64,000 nt of DNA, taken from contig NC_081830.1 in NCBI RefSeq assembly GCF_030867095.1, forward strand, positions 34,455,832-34,519,831. The letters are read 5' to 3'. Of this stretch, positions 33,853-43,164 are shown in pieces. Positions within the stretch are counted from its first letter, which is position 1. Every line of letters starts with the position of its first letter. The translations under genes were made by a program, and so were the position numbers. A model generated the notes under the pieces. That model searched no databases. It saw only the letters and a program-made list of their open reading frames with translations, and had not been told where the DNA came from. Source of the DNA: Alligator mississippiensis (lineage: Eukaryota; Chordata; Crocodylia; Alligatoridae).

Positions 33853-34264
33853 TGAGGAACATTCCTTATGGAGTCCATTGTCTGTACTGAAAGTGTTGTG
33901 CTCTACCAATTCTTCATTTTAGGATTCATTTGGATTAGTGTTTTTTGTTGTTGTTGTTTTTTCCTGTGTTGGTGAGAAAGCAGGTTCCAGAAACAGGGCT
34001 GTTCCCCCTTCTCCACTGCTCACAGTCTCAGCTTGTCACATCTGCAGGTGGACTCATTTAACACAAGCTACCTTGACTTGGAAAGTGAATCTGTGTTTTT
34101 GCAGGGATATTTAAAGGTCTAGAGATCTTGTACAAACAAGTATTTTCTCCTCTCTGAGCAAGGCTCACAGTGATTTTCTTGCTTAGCTTTGACGTCTATC
34201 TTTGGTCTGCATTCACATTTACTGTGCTGTAAGAAGTTCATGTTTGCTATGAGTTGACTCTGAT
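33853..34264 (-). pseudogene. VEGFA: VEGFA processed pseudogene, 3' half
   Basis: On the minus strand from about 34264 this reads [30 protein letters not shown], then directly [17 protein letters not shown], and on through CKNTDS and NESTCRCDK to a stop at 34020-34022. This is the end of VEGF-A: exon 4, exon 5, exon 7 and exon 8 coding segments joined with no introns and without exon 6, i.e. the VEGF165-type isoform including the heparin-binding domain. Gln codons have become TAG at 34119-34121 and 34068-34070, and several cysteines are lost. About 170 bp of apparent 3' UTR follows to 33853. It is the continuation of the 5' half at 34522-34850, but on the opposite strand. The isoform and family calls are firm; the UTR call is inference. 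Confidence 0.9.
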
Positions 34265-34521
34265 GGTGCAGATCTGCCCTGGCTGGAGTTCGGGGAGATG
34301 TTGGGCATGGCCTGGGAAGTTGTCTTGCATCAGCTTCTTGTGGGCATTGCACTGGAAGCCCTTTTTTAAAGCTGCTCTCAGTGTTGGGGCTAGAAACCAC
34401 AATGGAGGCATCAATGTGAGCACACGGCCAGGCGGGGCTAGGTTGCAGGTGTGGGCACTGCAGCAGAGAGGGGAAGGTGGCGCATGGTGAAAAGCACCCC
34501 TGCTGCCCTGCACCAGGAGCC
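34265..34521 (+). other. Probable 5' UTR portion of the VEGFA retrocopy
   Basis: Lies between the inversion joint (about 34264) and the mutated VEGFA start codon. By position it should derive from the 5' untranslated region of the mRNA on the inverted (plus) segment. No independent confirmation is possible here; no coding motif was seen. Confidence 0.45.
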
Positions 34522-34850
34522 AGGAACAATCTGCTTGCTTGGATCCACTAGGGGCTCGCAGCGCTGCTCTATCTCCACAACACCAAGTTGTCACAGGCAG
34601 CTCCTACCCTGAGGGAGAAGAAACACAACTAAGTTATCAAGTTTTTTGGATGTTTATGAGCACAACTACTGCAGGACAATTGAGACCCTGGTGCACATAT
34701 TCCAGGAGCATCCTGATGAGGTGGAGTACATCTTCAGTCCATCCTGTGCGCCCTTGATGGGGTGTGTGGGCTGCTGCGGTGATGAGGGCCTAGAGTGTGT
34801 CCCTGGAGAAATGCACAATGCCACCATGGAGATCACAAGAATCAAACCCC
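34522..34850 (+). pseudogene. VEGFA: VEGFA processed pseudogene, inverted 5' half
   Basis: Encodes the signal peptide and the receptor-binding PDGF/VEGF cystine-knot domain of VEGF-A. From 34522: AGG where the start ATG is expected, then [11 protein letters not shown] (34549-34551, Trp in VEGFA), GLAALLYLHNTKLSQAAPT, a TAA at 34630-34632, VIKF, a 1-nt insertion in the T run 34642-34647, then [53 protein letters not shown] and [10 protein letters not shown] at about 34850. Exons 1 to 4 are joined without introns. Text breaks after RIKPH, exactly where the minus-strand half resumes (HQSQ). At least four inactivating changes are visible, so it is non-functional. Confidence 0.92.
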
Positions 34851-34958
34851 ACTCCTGGTACCATGTAAAGTTGAGTGCTATTAAAGAAGTATACCTTCCT
34901 TATAAAAACATCTTTTTTATTATTTTCATGAAAGACTCTAGCAATGTTTTGCAGACAA
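34851..34958. other. Unexplained 108 bp at the outer edge of the VEGFA insert
   Basis: AT-rich sequence between the end of VEGFA homology (RIKPH) and the right target duplication. It is not the next part of VEGFA coding sequence. It could be captured RNA or DNA, an unrecognised piece of VEGFA UTR, or later rearrangement. Confidence 0.4.
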
Positions 34959-34973
34959 TTCTTTACAACAACC
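34959..34973. repeat. Target-site duplication, right copy (VEGFA retrocopy)
   Basis: TTCTTTACAACAACC, identical to 33838-33852. Confidence 0.82.
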
Positions 34974-35171
34974 AAGTGCTCTCTTATCTCTCAACTGGTC
35001 TTCCTCAGTTCTGAATAACAAAACCAACTGCTCTTGTGTTTCCATTACCAGTAACTATTCTGTTAAAGAGACCATGTACTATTTCCAAAGAGGCCATAGT
35101 TATGTGGGCAGAGCTCTTTGAAGCCTGAGGACTGAGCTTCCAGTGTCTCAGCTTTCCTCTTTCAGACCTCT

Positions 35172-35234
35172 TCGGGGTCGGACTCGATGATCTATTGAGG
35201 TCCCTTCCGACCCTAACAGCTATGAATCTATGAA
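35172..35234 (+). mobile_element. CR1 LINE, about 63-bp 3' tail
   Basis: GGGGTCGGACTCGATGATC through GACCCTAACAGCTATGAATC, the last bases of CR1 in sense. Units A and B lack it: CTCTTCCAGCCC in A, CTCCCAGCCC in B. Confidence 0.85.
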
Positions 35235-36989
35235 CCCCTCCAGCCCAGGACTGGAACAAAGAAGCTGGGGAAGAAAGCCAGTCCTGCAACTAAGCTGCCT
35301 AAGTAAGCTCCCACCCAACCTGCACCATACCTGTGGATTTCATCCCAGCCCTCCTCACCCCTACTCTGAGCCCTTTCCCTCCACCTTTGATGGGACCATG
35401 GTGGACTTTCCCTACAAAAAAAAAAAAAAAAATCTTTTCCCCACTGCTGCCAGGCCCCTGGAGCACCACAACTCCTGCCAACCAGTTCCTTTATGTCCTG
35501 CCTGACCCAATCCCAATTCATTAACACCTGAGACTTCTTTTCTTATTTTCATTTTACTTTTTAAAATTCTTTTCTACTTCTTTCATTTTATAATTGAGGG
35601 TTTATTTCTTTTATTGAGCCTGAGTGGCTGACTTCCTTGATTTCACCTTATCCCCAATCTCCTCAGCCTCTCTACTTCCAGCTCAATCAGTTTCTTCTGT
35701 TGTCTGTCCTGTTTCTAACTCCATATTATTGCAGAATGGTTACATATGGCAAGTCACAGTTGTGCAGGTCAGAGATGGCATTAAGCCTTAACATTTGATT
35801 TCTTATAGTTCATTCTAATATTAATGCAGCTCATTAAACTGGGATTGAGCTAAGGATTGCTTTGGAAGTGGAGGGGAGGGCTGGGGCCGGGCTTGGGAGG
35901 TGAGGGGTGGGGATTTTTACCAGCTTCTCTTTCCTTCCTGGCCCCACCAGCCCCTGCTGGTAGAGAAGACAGGGCAGGAATTGGTCCCTGGCTGAGCAAT
36001 GGTCCCCACTTCCCTGCTTCAGAAAAGGCTTTTAGAAAATACTGAACTTGTTTTGAAGCAAGCACTTAGATTTGGCCAGGCTTTTGAAATTACAAATGGC
36101 AGGCTGCAGTGACTGGACAGCAAGGCACCTGAACTGAACAGATTACAGAATCACAAAAGCCCAAGGCAGTGCACAAACAGTACAGAGACGAGACCTACAT
36201 CTCTTGCACTTTGTTGCATCACTTTCCAAAAGCTCGACAGTACATGTTTGTGGCTACCTCCACAGCCTGTGAAGCATGCTGTATATCTCTGCACGACTGA
36301 CTCTTGCTTCTGCTGATCTACTTTGCATTGGATCTTTCTATCAGTAACTCTTGGAACACATTTGTATCTTTTTAGAGACTAAATCCTCCAAAGGTGTGGG
36401 TACGGATGTGCAGAAAGCATAGAGGAGAACCTAAGTTACAGAGTTTGCTTTGAATGATTTAAGTTTACATTGTGAATGGACTGCACAGATGTTCACCCTT
36501 TCAGGAAGCAACCACACAGACAGCCTGTGTTGGTGGAAGCCTGCTCATGGGGGTCTGGTGGAGATTGCTAAGGGCAGCCAACTGCCTGAGCCATGCCTGA
36601 TGGGCTGTCCAGCATGAAGAACCATGACCCAACCCCCACTCCCTCGTAGTGGCCTTTCCCTCCCACACTGAGCAGAAGCTGCCAGAAAAGCCAGCATCCT
36701 CTCTTGCTAATTGCATATGCATCAATTTTCCTGCCTGCTTCAAGTCTTCACTCCACCACATATGCCAAATTCCACAGAACCAGGAGCTGTCATGTGCCCT
36801 GCATTTTGCCCTCCACAATTCTGACCAGAGGTGGGGCACATCACACATACCTGTCTGGAGATGGCCTGGCAGATGGTTGTGATGGCACTGACTTTCATGC
36901 ACATAAGTCAACAGCCGGTTATAAGGCACCCTATTGTCATGAAGCAGCACGGCCTGGGCCAACAACTTCCATGTAATTAACAAGGAAGA

Positions 36990-37705
36990 GGCCATCCAGA
37001 ATGCTACAGACTCAGGGGTGCTCTGGCACTGCCTCCATACCATTGAGCACTGGTTCTGGGCCCATGCCATCAGTGGTGGCTCATGGGAATAGGCCATCTG
37101 GGCTCTTTGCATGACAAACAGTGGCTCCAGATCTTCCAGATGTGCCAGGCCATCTTCATGGACATCATGACCTAAGTGGCCCACCACACTGAGCACCAGG
37201 ATGTCAGCATAAGATGACCCCTCCTTTTGGAGAAACAAGTGGCTCTCACCATCTGGAATCTGGCCATGTCCAATAGCCTCTGATCCATCATCAAACACTG
37301 GTGTGAGCCGGTTCATAATCAGAGCAGCCATCCAGAATGTCCTGGCCAAACACTTCACCTACACCATCAACCTGCAGGAGGTTGTTGCCAGCTTCCACCA
37401 CACGGGCTTCCCCAATTGAATGGGGGCCATGGACAACAACCATATCCTCATCCTCTGCCCGCCCAAATGTGCTCAGGAGTTCATCAATCACAAGGGCTTC
37501 TTCTCCATTATCCTGCAGGGTGTTATTGACCACTGGGACCACTTCAACCACATCTTTGCAGGATTTGCGTGCGGCACCCACAATGTCACAGTCTTCTGGA
37601 ACTCCACCCACAACAGATGATGGAAAATGGGTCCTATGCTCCCAGGGTCCCCAGCATCAATGTTAGCAGCATACTTATCCCACTGCTCATCATCAGAGTC
37701 CCAGA
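36990..37705 (+). mobile_element. Decayed PIF/Harbinger transposase, unit C
   Basis: Paralog of 9690-10470. Broken-frame text: TIEHWFWAH (about 37040), a diverged DKQWLQIF / MCQAIFMDIM stretch (about 37110-37170), VALTIWNLAM (about 37240-37270), NVLAKHFTYTINLQEVVASF, HHTGFPN*MGAMDNNHILIL (about 37395-37460; the stop replaces Cys of GFPNC), CPPKCAQEFINHKGFFSIIL, QGVIDHWDHFNHIFAGFACG and VTVFWNST. The first catalytic Asp region (GAMDN) is recognisable. Multiple stops and frameshifts show it is dead. A 285-codon antisense frame over it is a shadow. Confidence 0.75.
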
Positions 37706-39344
37706 CTAACCACTCCTGCCCAGACTCATGAAGACCCAACCTGAACAGCTAAACCACAGGAAGAAGCATGTCAGTTATTGCCTAAATACACACCATATGA
37801 CTCTGGCATGTGACTTTTGGAGCCTCATCCTCAAATTGCTTTGGGGGCCCACATTCAGGGGGCAAATTCCAGGGTGGAAGGGGGTGGCCCTTGGCCTGGG
37901 GAGGTCTGAGGTGGTCCTACCCTTGGGCCCTGGGTTCTGCAGTCCAATGCCTTTGATTCACCTCTGTCTACTGGAGCTGGCATCACAAGGAAACTTTCCA
38001 TTTCCCTGGTGTCCAGGCCAATGAAACCCACACTCCACTCCTTCTGTCCCAGGTCTACTTCCCATTCCTCTTGTTCCTAATCAAGGTCTTGCTGGGGCCA
38101 GTTTTCCCTACCCTGAGTCTTGGGGCCCAACCTGTGGGGGACCCCTGTTATGCTTGCTCCTAGGAAGACTTCCCAGAGCAAGATATGACAACCCAATGGG
38201 ACTGGGTGCCAGTTTCTCCCACCATACCTAGCTTATATGACAATTGGTGAGCTCTAAAAGCTGCAGACCCACCTCTGACTCACTGGCAAACAAGCAGCAG
38301 TGGGCTGGAGAAGTGTCTCTGGAAGTTGCAAGAGGCAAGGATTCTTTTGGGGGATAGTATATTTGGACCGGCTGCATTGTTGGGATAAAGTTAGACAAGC
38401 TTTCACATACAAAGCATTCTGCATCATCTTGTTTGCAATGTCCTGCTTCAGTGCTCTTGCTTACCAGTCATGAAATTATATTACCTCACAGAATACAAAT
38501 GATAACATGTTCTCCATGTGCAGAGCTCCAGGGAATTACTCCTGGCAAGTCCTTAGAGATCATAAGTTGATTTATTTTTTTTGGCCGAGGGGCGGGGAGG
38601 TGGGGAGCAGTAGCAGCTTTTTACTGCCTGTGAAACCTGGAAAGAGTTGCTTATAATCATCTTCAGACAGGAAGGTGTCACCATTTATTTATTTTTTTTT
38701 CTGCTTAGACTCAGTAAGAACAAGAAAAGAGTTCTTAGATTTTGTGCTTTTGCCATCAAAGGAGTTAGATAGCTAAGGAAGTCAGGAAATAGATAGTTTT
38801 CTTTGGTGATCAGTAATATCTTCAAGTTGGAGACCAGCACAGTAAATCTGGAAGACACCAAGAAGCTCACCAAAAAAGTATGTTTTGTACTATTTGATGA
38901 ATTTTAAGAGGAAGTTTATTCTAGTTCCCACTACCTCTGCACCTTATCAAGTACCACATTTCAAGGTGGTGAAACTATCTGTGCCTCATGTTCCCCATTA
39001 AAAAGCATATTTTAGAGTGATTAAAAATCACAAATATTTTTAAAGAAAAAGTGAAGAGACATATGAGCAGACAGAAAATAGGCAAGATAAGTAAATAAAA
39101 AAAAAAAAGTCAAACTCCAGTAGTGGTCTGAAGGGAGGTTATTTTTTGCTGTTGTTATTTGTTGTATTGTTATATTTTTTCAGGAGGGTGGTTTATTTGT
39201 TTTGTTTTTCCTATAATAGATCCCAAAGCATGCAATACAGAATATATCTATTATCCATCAAATGAAAAATGTTATACATGTAACATATACTTTAAATAAA
39301 ATGTGATTTATGCACACACACATGCATATGCTTATAAAACATTA

Positions 39345-39990
39345 ATTTATGAGCAAATCAGCACTGTATATTGCATTTCTAGACTTGTCAAGAGCTTCTG
39401 ACAGTACAGATAGAAGTAAACTTTGGGAGAAATTGATAAATTATGGGATTGACCCTTCTCTTTTGCATTTGTTGATAGAATATTATAAAGATACATGGGC
39501 CCAAGTTAGGTGGGGATTGAAGGGTGACTTTACACACAAAAAAAATCACATACTAAAAGGGGTTAGACAAGGATGTATTTTGGCCCCTTTGTTATTTAAT
39601 CTTTACATGGATGACATTGTTGGAAATATGCAGGCTGCGCATTTTTATCCCCCAAAAATAATAGCAACCCCAATTCCTATTTTAATGTATGCAGATGACA
39701 CTGTTATACTGTCAAGAACTCCTATTGGATTACAGAGAGCAATTACAACTTTTGAGCAGCTTTGTGGACAGAAGAACTTAAAGATAAATTATGATAAATC
39801 CAAAATAATTTACTAGGGAAGTTGTTGGATGAAATATCCATGGAATATGAGGGGAACTACACTTGAAGTTGTGAAAACCTATAGATATTTGGATGTGTTA
39901 TTCACAGCTTTTCCATCATGGAAACATCATATTCAGTCAGATAAAACTAAGGCATCCCAATCTGCTGTGGCTATAAAGAAATATGAAGCC
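39345..39990 (+). mobile_element. Non-CR1 LINE fragment, reverse transcriptase palm
   Basis: RT coding sequence unlike CR1. The first frame (39349-39816) has IAFLDLSRASDSTDRSKLWE (motif A region, one catalytic Asp position altered relative to a typical AFD), ILKGVRQGCILAPLLFNLYM (motif B), ILMYADDTVILSRTP (motif C, intact YADD) and LKINYDKSKIIY. After a stop and frame change, TLEVVKTYRYLDVLFTAF continues at 39829-39960. It is 5' and 3' truncated, and found only in unit C. Clade not determined; the motif order fits a non-LTR retrotransposon. Confidence 0.8.
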
Positions 39991-40733
39991 TGCTGCCAGC
40001 CCCCATCCCCTGCCTGCTCCCCCAGCTTCCCCACAGGTGCCCCACCTGCCCCAGCTCCCAACCCTTTATTACTCATCAGGTGCTGTTAGGTGGGAGGGTG
40101 ATCCCCACTGCCCCACGCTGTATGGGGGGCTCTGCACAAGCCCACTGACCCCCCCCCCCCTCGCTCCCTCAGCCCACCCTTGGCTGCCTCTCCCAGGCCA
40201 GCTTTAAGAGAAAAAAATAGGAGAAAAGCCCTGGGGCTCACCGCTCCTGCAGTGGCCTTGGGGGGCTCATGCAGAGCCCCCCACATAGTGTGGGTCATTA
40301 GGAGGCAGCGGGGATCATCCCCACCAGCAGGAATGATGAGTTCCATGGTTTTCTTGTTTTTCTTTTCTTAAAGGACTGGAGCCACAGCGGGCAGGGAAGT
40401 CATGGGGGAGGGCTTGGGAGGGGTCGGGGGGGCTTATGAAGAGTCCCCCATGCAGTGTGGGGCAATGGGGGCAGTGGGGATCACCTCCCACCTGGCTGCA
40501 CCTGCTAAGTTGGGGCTTTTTTTTTAACAAGTGCCAGGAGCTGGGGCGGGCGGGGCAGCCATTGCTGGCCTGGGGGGGTGGTGGTGGCCTGGCTGATTTG
40601 CATATTTGGAGATTTGGCAACAGCTGAATCTCTAAATCAGATTCAAACCACTGAATCAAATCACTGTGCCCCAAATCTGCCCAATCCGAATCTGAAGGGA
40701 ATATTAGCCGCTTTGCACAGAGCTATTGGTTAT
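39991..40733. mobile_element. GC-rich hAT-like non-autonomous element
   Basis: Directly follows the LINE fragment and ends at CGCTTTGCACAGAGCTA, a diverged form of the CGCACAGCCCTA terminus seen at 9136 and 62550. It contains a GGCTC.TGCAGAGCCCCCC / GGGGATCA module in direct and inverted copies (about 40095-40140, 40258-40320, 40425-40490). The AATCAGATTC / AATCCGAATC phrases near 40635-40695 are typical of hAT MITEs. Unit homology resumes at 40734 (TATGTAACCATTCACC). Confidence 0.5.
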
Positions 40734-41514
40734 GTAACCATTCACCCTGCAGTGTACAACATACAGATAACTCTATCATGGTTTCATATACAAAATTCTA
40801 CTTCCCCTATTGAGACCAAATCTAGTCTAAATTCCTAGCTGAAGACTTATTCAACGTGTGACTCATGATATGCTGCATTTCAGATCCACCTTAACATTAG
40901 ACACATATGCTCAGTAGTGGTTAGCACTTATGCAGAGTGTATGAAAAGCCAGTTTTAAAAATGGAAGAAAAAAGGAAAATAATAATAATAAAAAAGAATC
41001 ACTTAAGTTTGTAACATTTGAGACATTAATTTGATCAAAAGTTATAGATTTATTTACTTTCATTATACTAAAAAAATATTATTTCATGTTTCATTTCTTA
41101 ATGAAAATGTGGTATTAGGCTGACATCTCATGAGCAGTGTGTGTGACTGTGTATCCCTCTGATCTCACTTGACTTTCACTTTGCTTTGTATTACCATGTT
41201 TTGACATTGTTCCCCTGCTTATTTTTAAGTTTGTACCTCCAGCATCCAGCAGATTGTCTTAAGACAATCCTGCTACAGTGTGGTGCACCTTACAGTTATA
41301 GTATATTTACCTTTAAGACAACCTTGAGCGGCAGAGCCATTAAATTGGCCCCACTTCATTGCTAGGAAGCTGATATTTCTAAAAGTTCCTGATGTAGAAC
41401 CATAAGAAATAGGGATGGAAAAACCTCAAGAAACCCTACCTGAGCCAAAGATCTTCTGGAGCGGAAAGAATATCTGCTTTCATTTTAATCTAGTCCTTTT
41501 GCTTCTCTCTCTGA

Positions 41515-41538
41515 TTATTCTTGCTTTTCTCTCCACAG
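41515..41538 (+). promoter_or_regulatory. Splice acceptor of OR coding exon, unit C
   Basis: TTTTCTCTCCACAG with the AG at 41537-41538, 19 nt before the ATG; conserved with units A and B although the gene is broken. Confidence 0.7.
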
Positions 41539-41557
41539 AGTGAATCAAAGACAAAGA

Positions 41558-42509
41558 ATGACCAACCAGAGCATAGTTACTGAGTTCTTACTCCTTGGAT
41601 TCTTTCATAATAGGGAGTTGCAGATTTTGCACTTTGTGGTGTTTCTAGTGATCTATCTGGCAGCCCTGCTAGGAAATCTTCTCATTATCACTGTGGTAGC
41701 CCTTGACCGGCATCTTCACACTCCCATGTACTTCTTCCTATTCAACTTATCCTTTCTTGACCTCTGCTACATCTCCACCACGGTCCCCAAGTCCATGGCT
41801 AACTCCATCACCAACAGCAGACTGATCTCTTTCTCAGGTTGTGTTGCCCAAGTCTTTCTTGTTGTCACCTTGGCAGCTGCAGAGCTGGCTTTTCTCTTGG
41901 TGATGGCATATGACCGCTATGTTGCAGTCTGCCTTCCTTTACATTACAGGATAATCATGAACAGAGATGCCTGTGTCCAGATGGCTGGTTGCTGTTGGCT
42001 CATCAGTTTGTTGTACTCTGTGCTGCACACTGGGAACACTTTCAGGCTGCATTTCTGCCAGTCCAATATTATTGGCCAGTTCTTCTGTGATATCTCACAA
42101 TTGCTGAAGATCTCCTGCTCCAATACACAGCCTAATGATATTTTGATTATTGTCCTAACTGCTGTCTTAGGAGGAACCTGCTTTGCTTTAATAGTGGTGT
42201 CCTACAGTCACATTTTCTTGACTGTTTTGCATATACCCTCCACCCAGGGGAAGCGTAAAGCTTTCTCCACGTGTTCCACACCTCACTGTGTTCTGTTTAT
42301 TCCTCGGCACTGCTACATTTACATACACACAGCCAAGGTCAGCTTCCTCCTTGACTAAGGACCTCCTGGCTGCAGTTTTTTATTCTGTACTCCCTCCAGT
42401 CCTGAATCCCAACATTTACAGCCTGAGAAACAAGGACATAAAAGAGGCTTTGAGCAAATTACTTGGCAGGACCATTTCTTTTACCAAAGAAATGAATTCT
42501 TGTCTTTGA
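41558..42509 (+). pseudogene. Olfactory receptor, OR14-like, 2-nt deletion pseudogene
   Basis: Third paralog of the tandem OR14-like set. The ATG at 41558 follows the conserved acceptor (MTNQSIVTEFLLLGFF). Motifs GN, HTPMYFFLFNLSFLDLCY, MAYDRYVAVC, FFCDISQLLKISC and KAFSTC are intact. Just after KAFSTC, CCACGTGTTCC replaces CCACATGCGTTCC of the paralogs, a 2-nt deletion at about 42271-42273, which sends the frame to a stop at 42358 and removes TM6 and TM7. The original frame resumes as CLFLGTATFTYTQ...PVLNPNIYSLRNKDIK to 42509. It is a single lesion in an otherwise well-preserved receptor, so loss is recent, or this could be an assembly error. Confidence 0.9.
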
Positions 42510-42522
42510 CATATTACCAGGG

Positions 42523-42781
42523 ATCCTGGTTTTCTCTGATTAAGAAAAAAAATCCCCAATTTTTGGGTTAAAAAAGTAATCCAAAATCCATATTTTTCCA
42601 TGATCAAAATGAAACACCACTATGTGTGTGTGTGTATGTATATGTATGTACAGGTATGTATGTATGTATGTATGTATATATGTATTAGTGGCATTACATT
42701 TTAATAATGGAAAAATGTGCATTTTGGGTTACTTTTTTAACTCAAATATTGTGGATTTTTTTAATCAGCGAAAACCAGGAT
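42523..42781. mobile_element. Hairpin MITE with simple-repeat loop, private to unit C
   Basis: A 259-bp insert whose first ~97 bp (from ATCCTGGTTTTCTCTGATTA) are the near-complete inverted repeat of the last ~95 bp (to TAATCAGCGAAAACCAGGAT). The loop, about 42622-42688, is (TG)n/(TATG)n. Units A and B have uninterrupted sequence here (for example GACATGTTACTATGGTGAGG in B). It encodes nothing. A full-length foldback is typical of MITEs; the parent superfamily is unknown because the target duplication is unclear. Confidence 0.8.
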
Positions 42782-43164
42782 TACTCACATATGGTGAGGT
42801 GGAACTCCTGAGGTCAGATCCTATTTTTTGTTTCATAACTAGAATATACCTTTTCCCATGTTAGAAGGAATTCTGGTAACCCCCAACCTATTATTCTAAT
42901 AATCACCTGGAGGCGGGGGATCACCATCCACTTATGCCATTTTAAGCTTCATTTAAACTTTAGTAGTTTCATATGTTGATAAGGACTTACAGTGAGAGGC
43001 ACACGAACCCCATTTCTTTTAAGGTACTGCTTTTAATTTACACGTTTTCTTGAATGAGAGAAGAAATGGAACCTACTTTTAACCTTCTGGCAGTGCCCAC
43101 ACGGAATACAGATTAAACTAATAAAAATGTATTTCAATATTATTTAGGAGAAAAGGACAAATGG

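Larger units (their letters stand above)
35085..43164 (+). repeat. Tandem segmental-duplication unit C (OR14-like)
   Basis: Third unit. It retains the full Y block (35085-38020) including the Harbinger relic, then the segment from 38030 to the OR. Insertions private to C: a CR1 tail (35172), a LINE fragment plus GC-rich element (39345-40733) and a hairpin MITE (42523-42781). Homology to A and B stops abruptly where a CR1 begins at 43165 and does not resume after it. Confidence 0.8.

Noticed and set aside
33941..33962. T-rich tract as the VEGFA poly(A) tail
   Set aside because: It is interrupted (TTG repeats) and lies 90 bp inside the left target duplication, with UTR-like sequence on both sides.
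34119..34529. 136-codon minus ORF as a novel secreted protein
   Set aside because: Only its last ~45 codons are VEGFA; the start lies antisense to the inverted 5' segment.
36501..37358. 285-codon minus-strand ORF
   Set aside because: It lies antisense to the Harbinger relic, whose motifs read on the plus strand.
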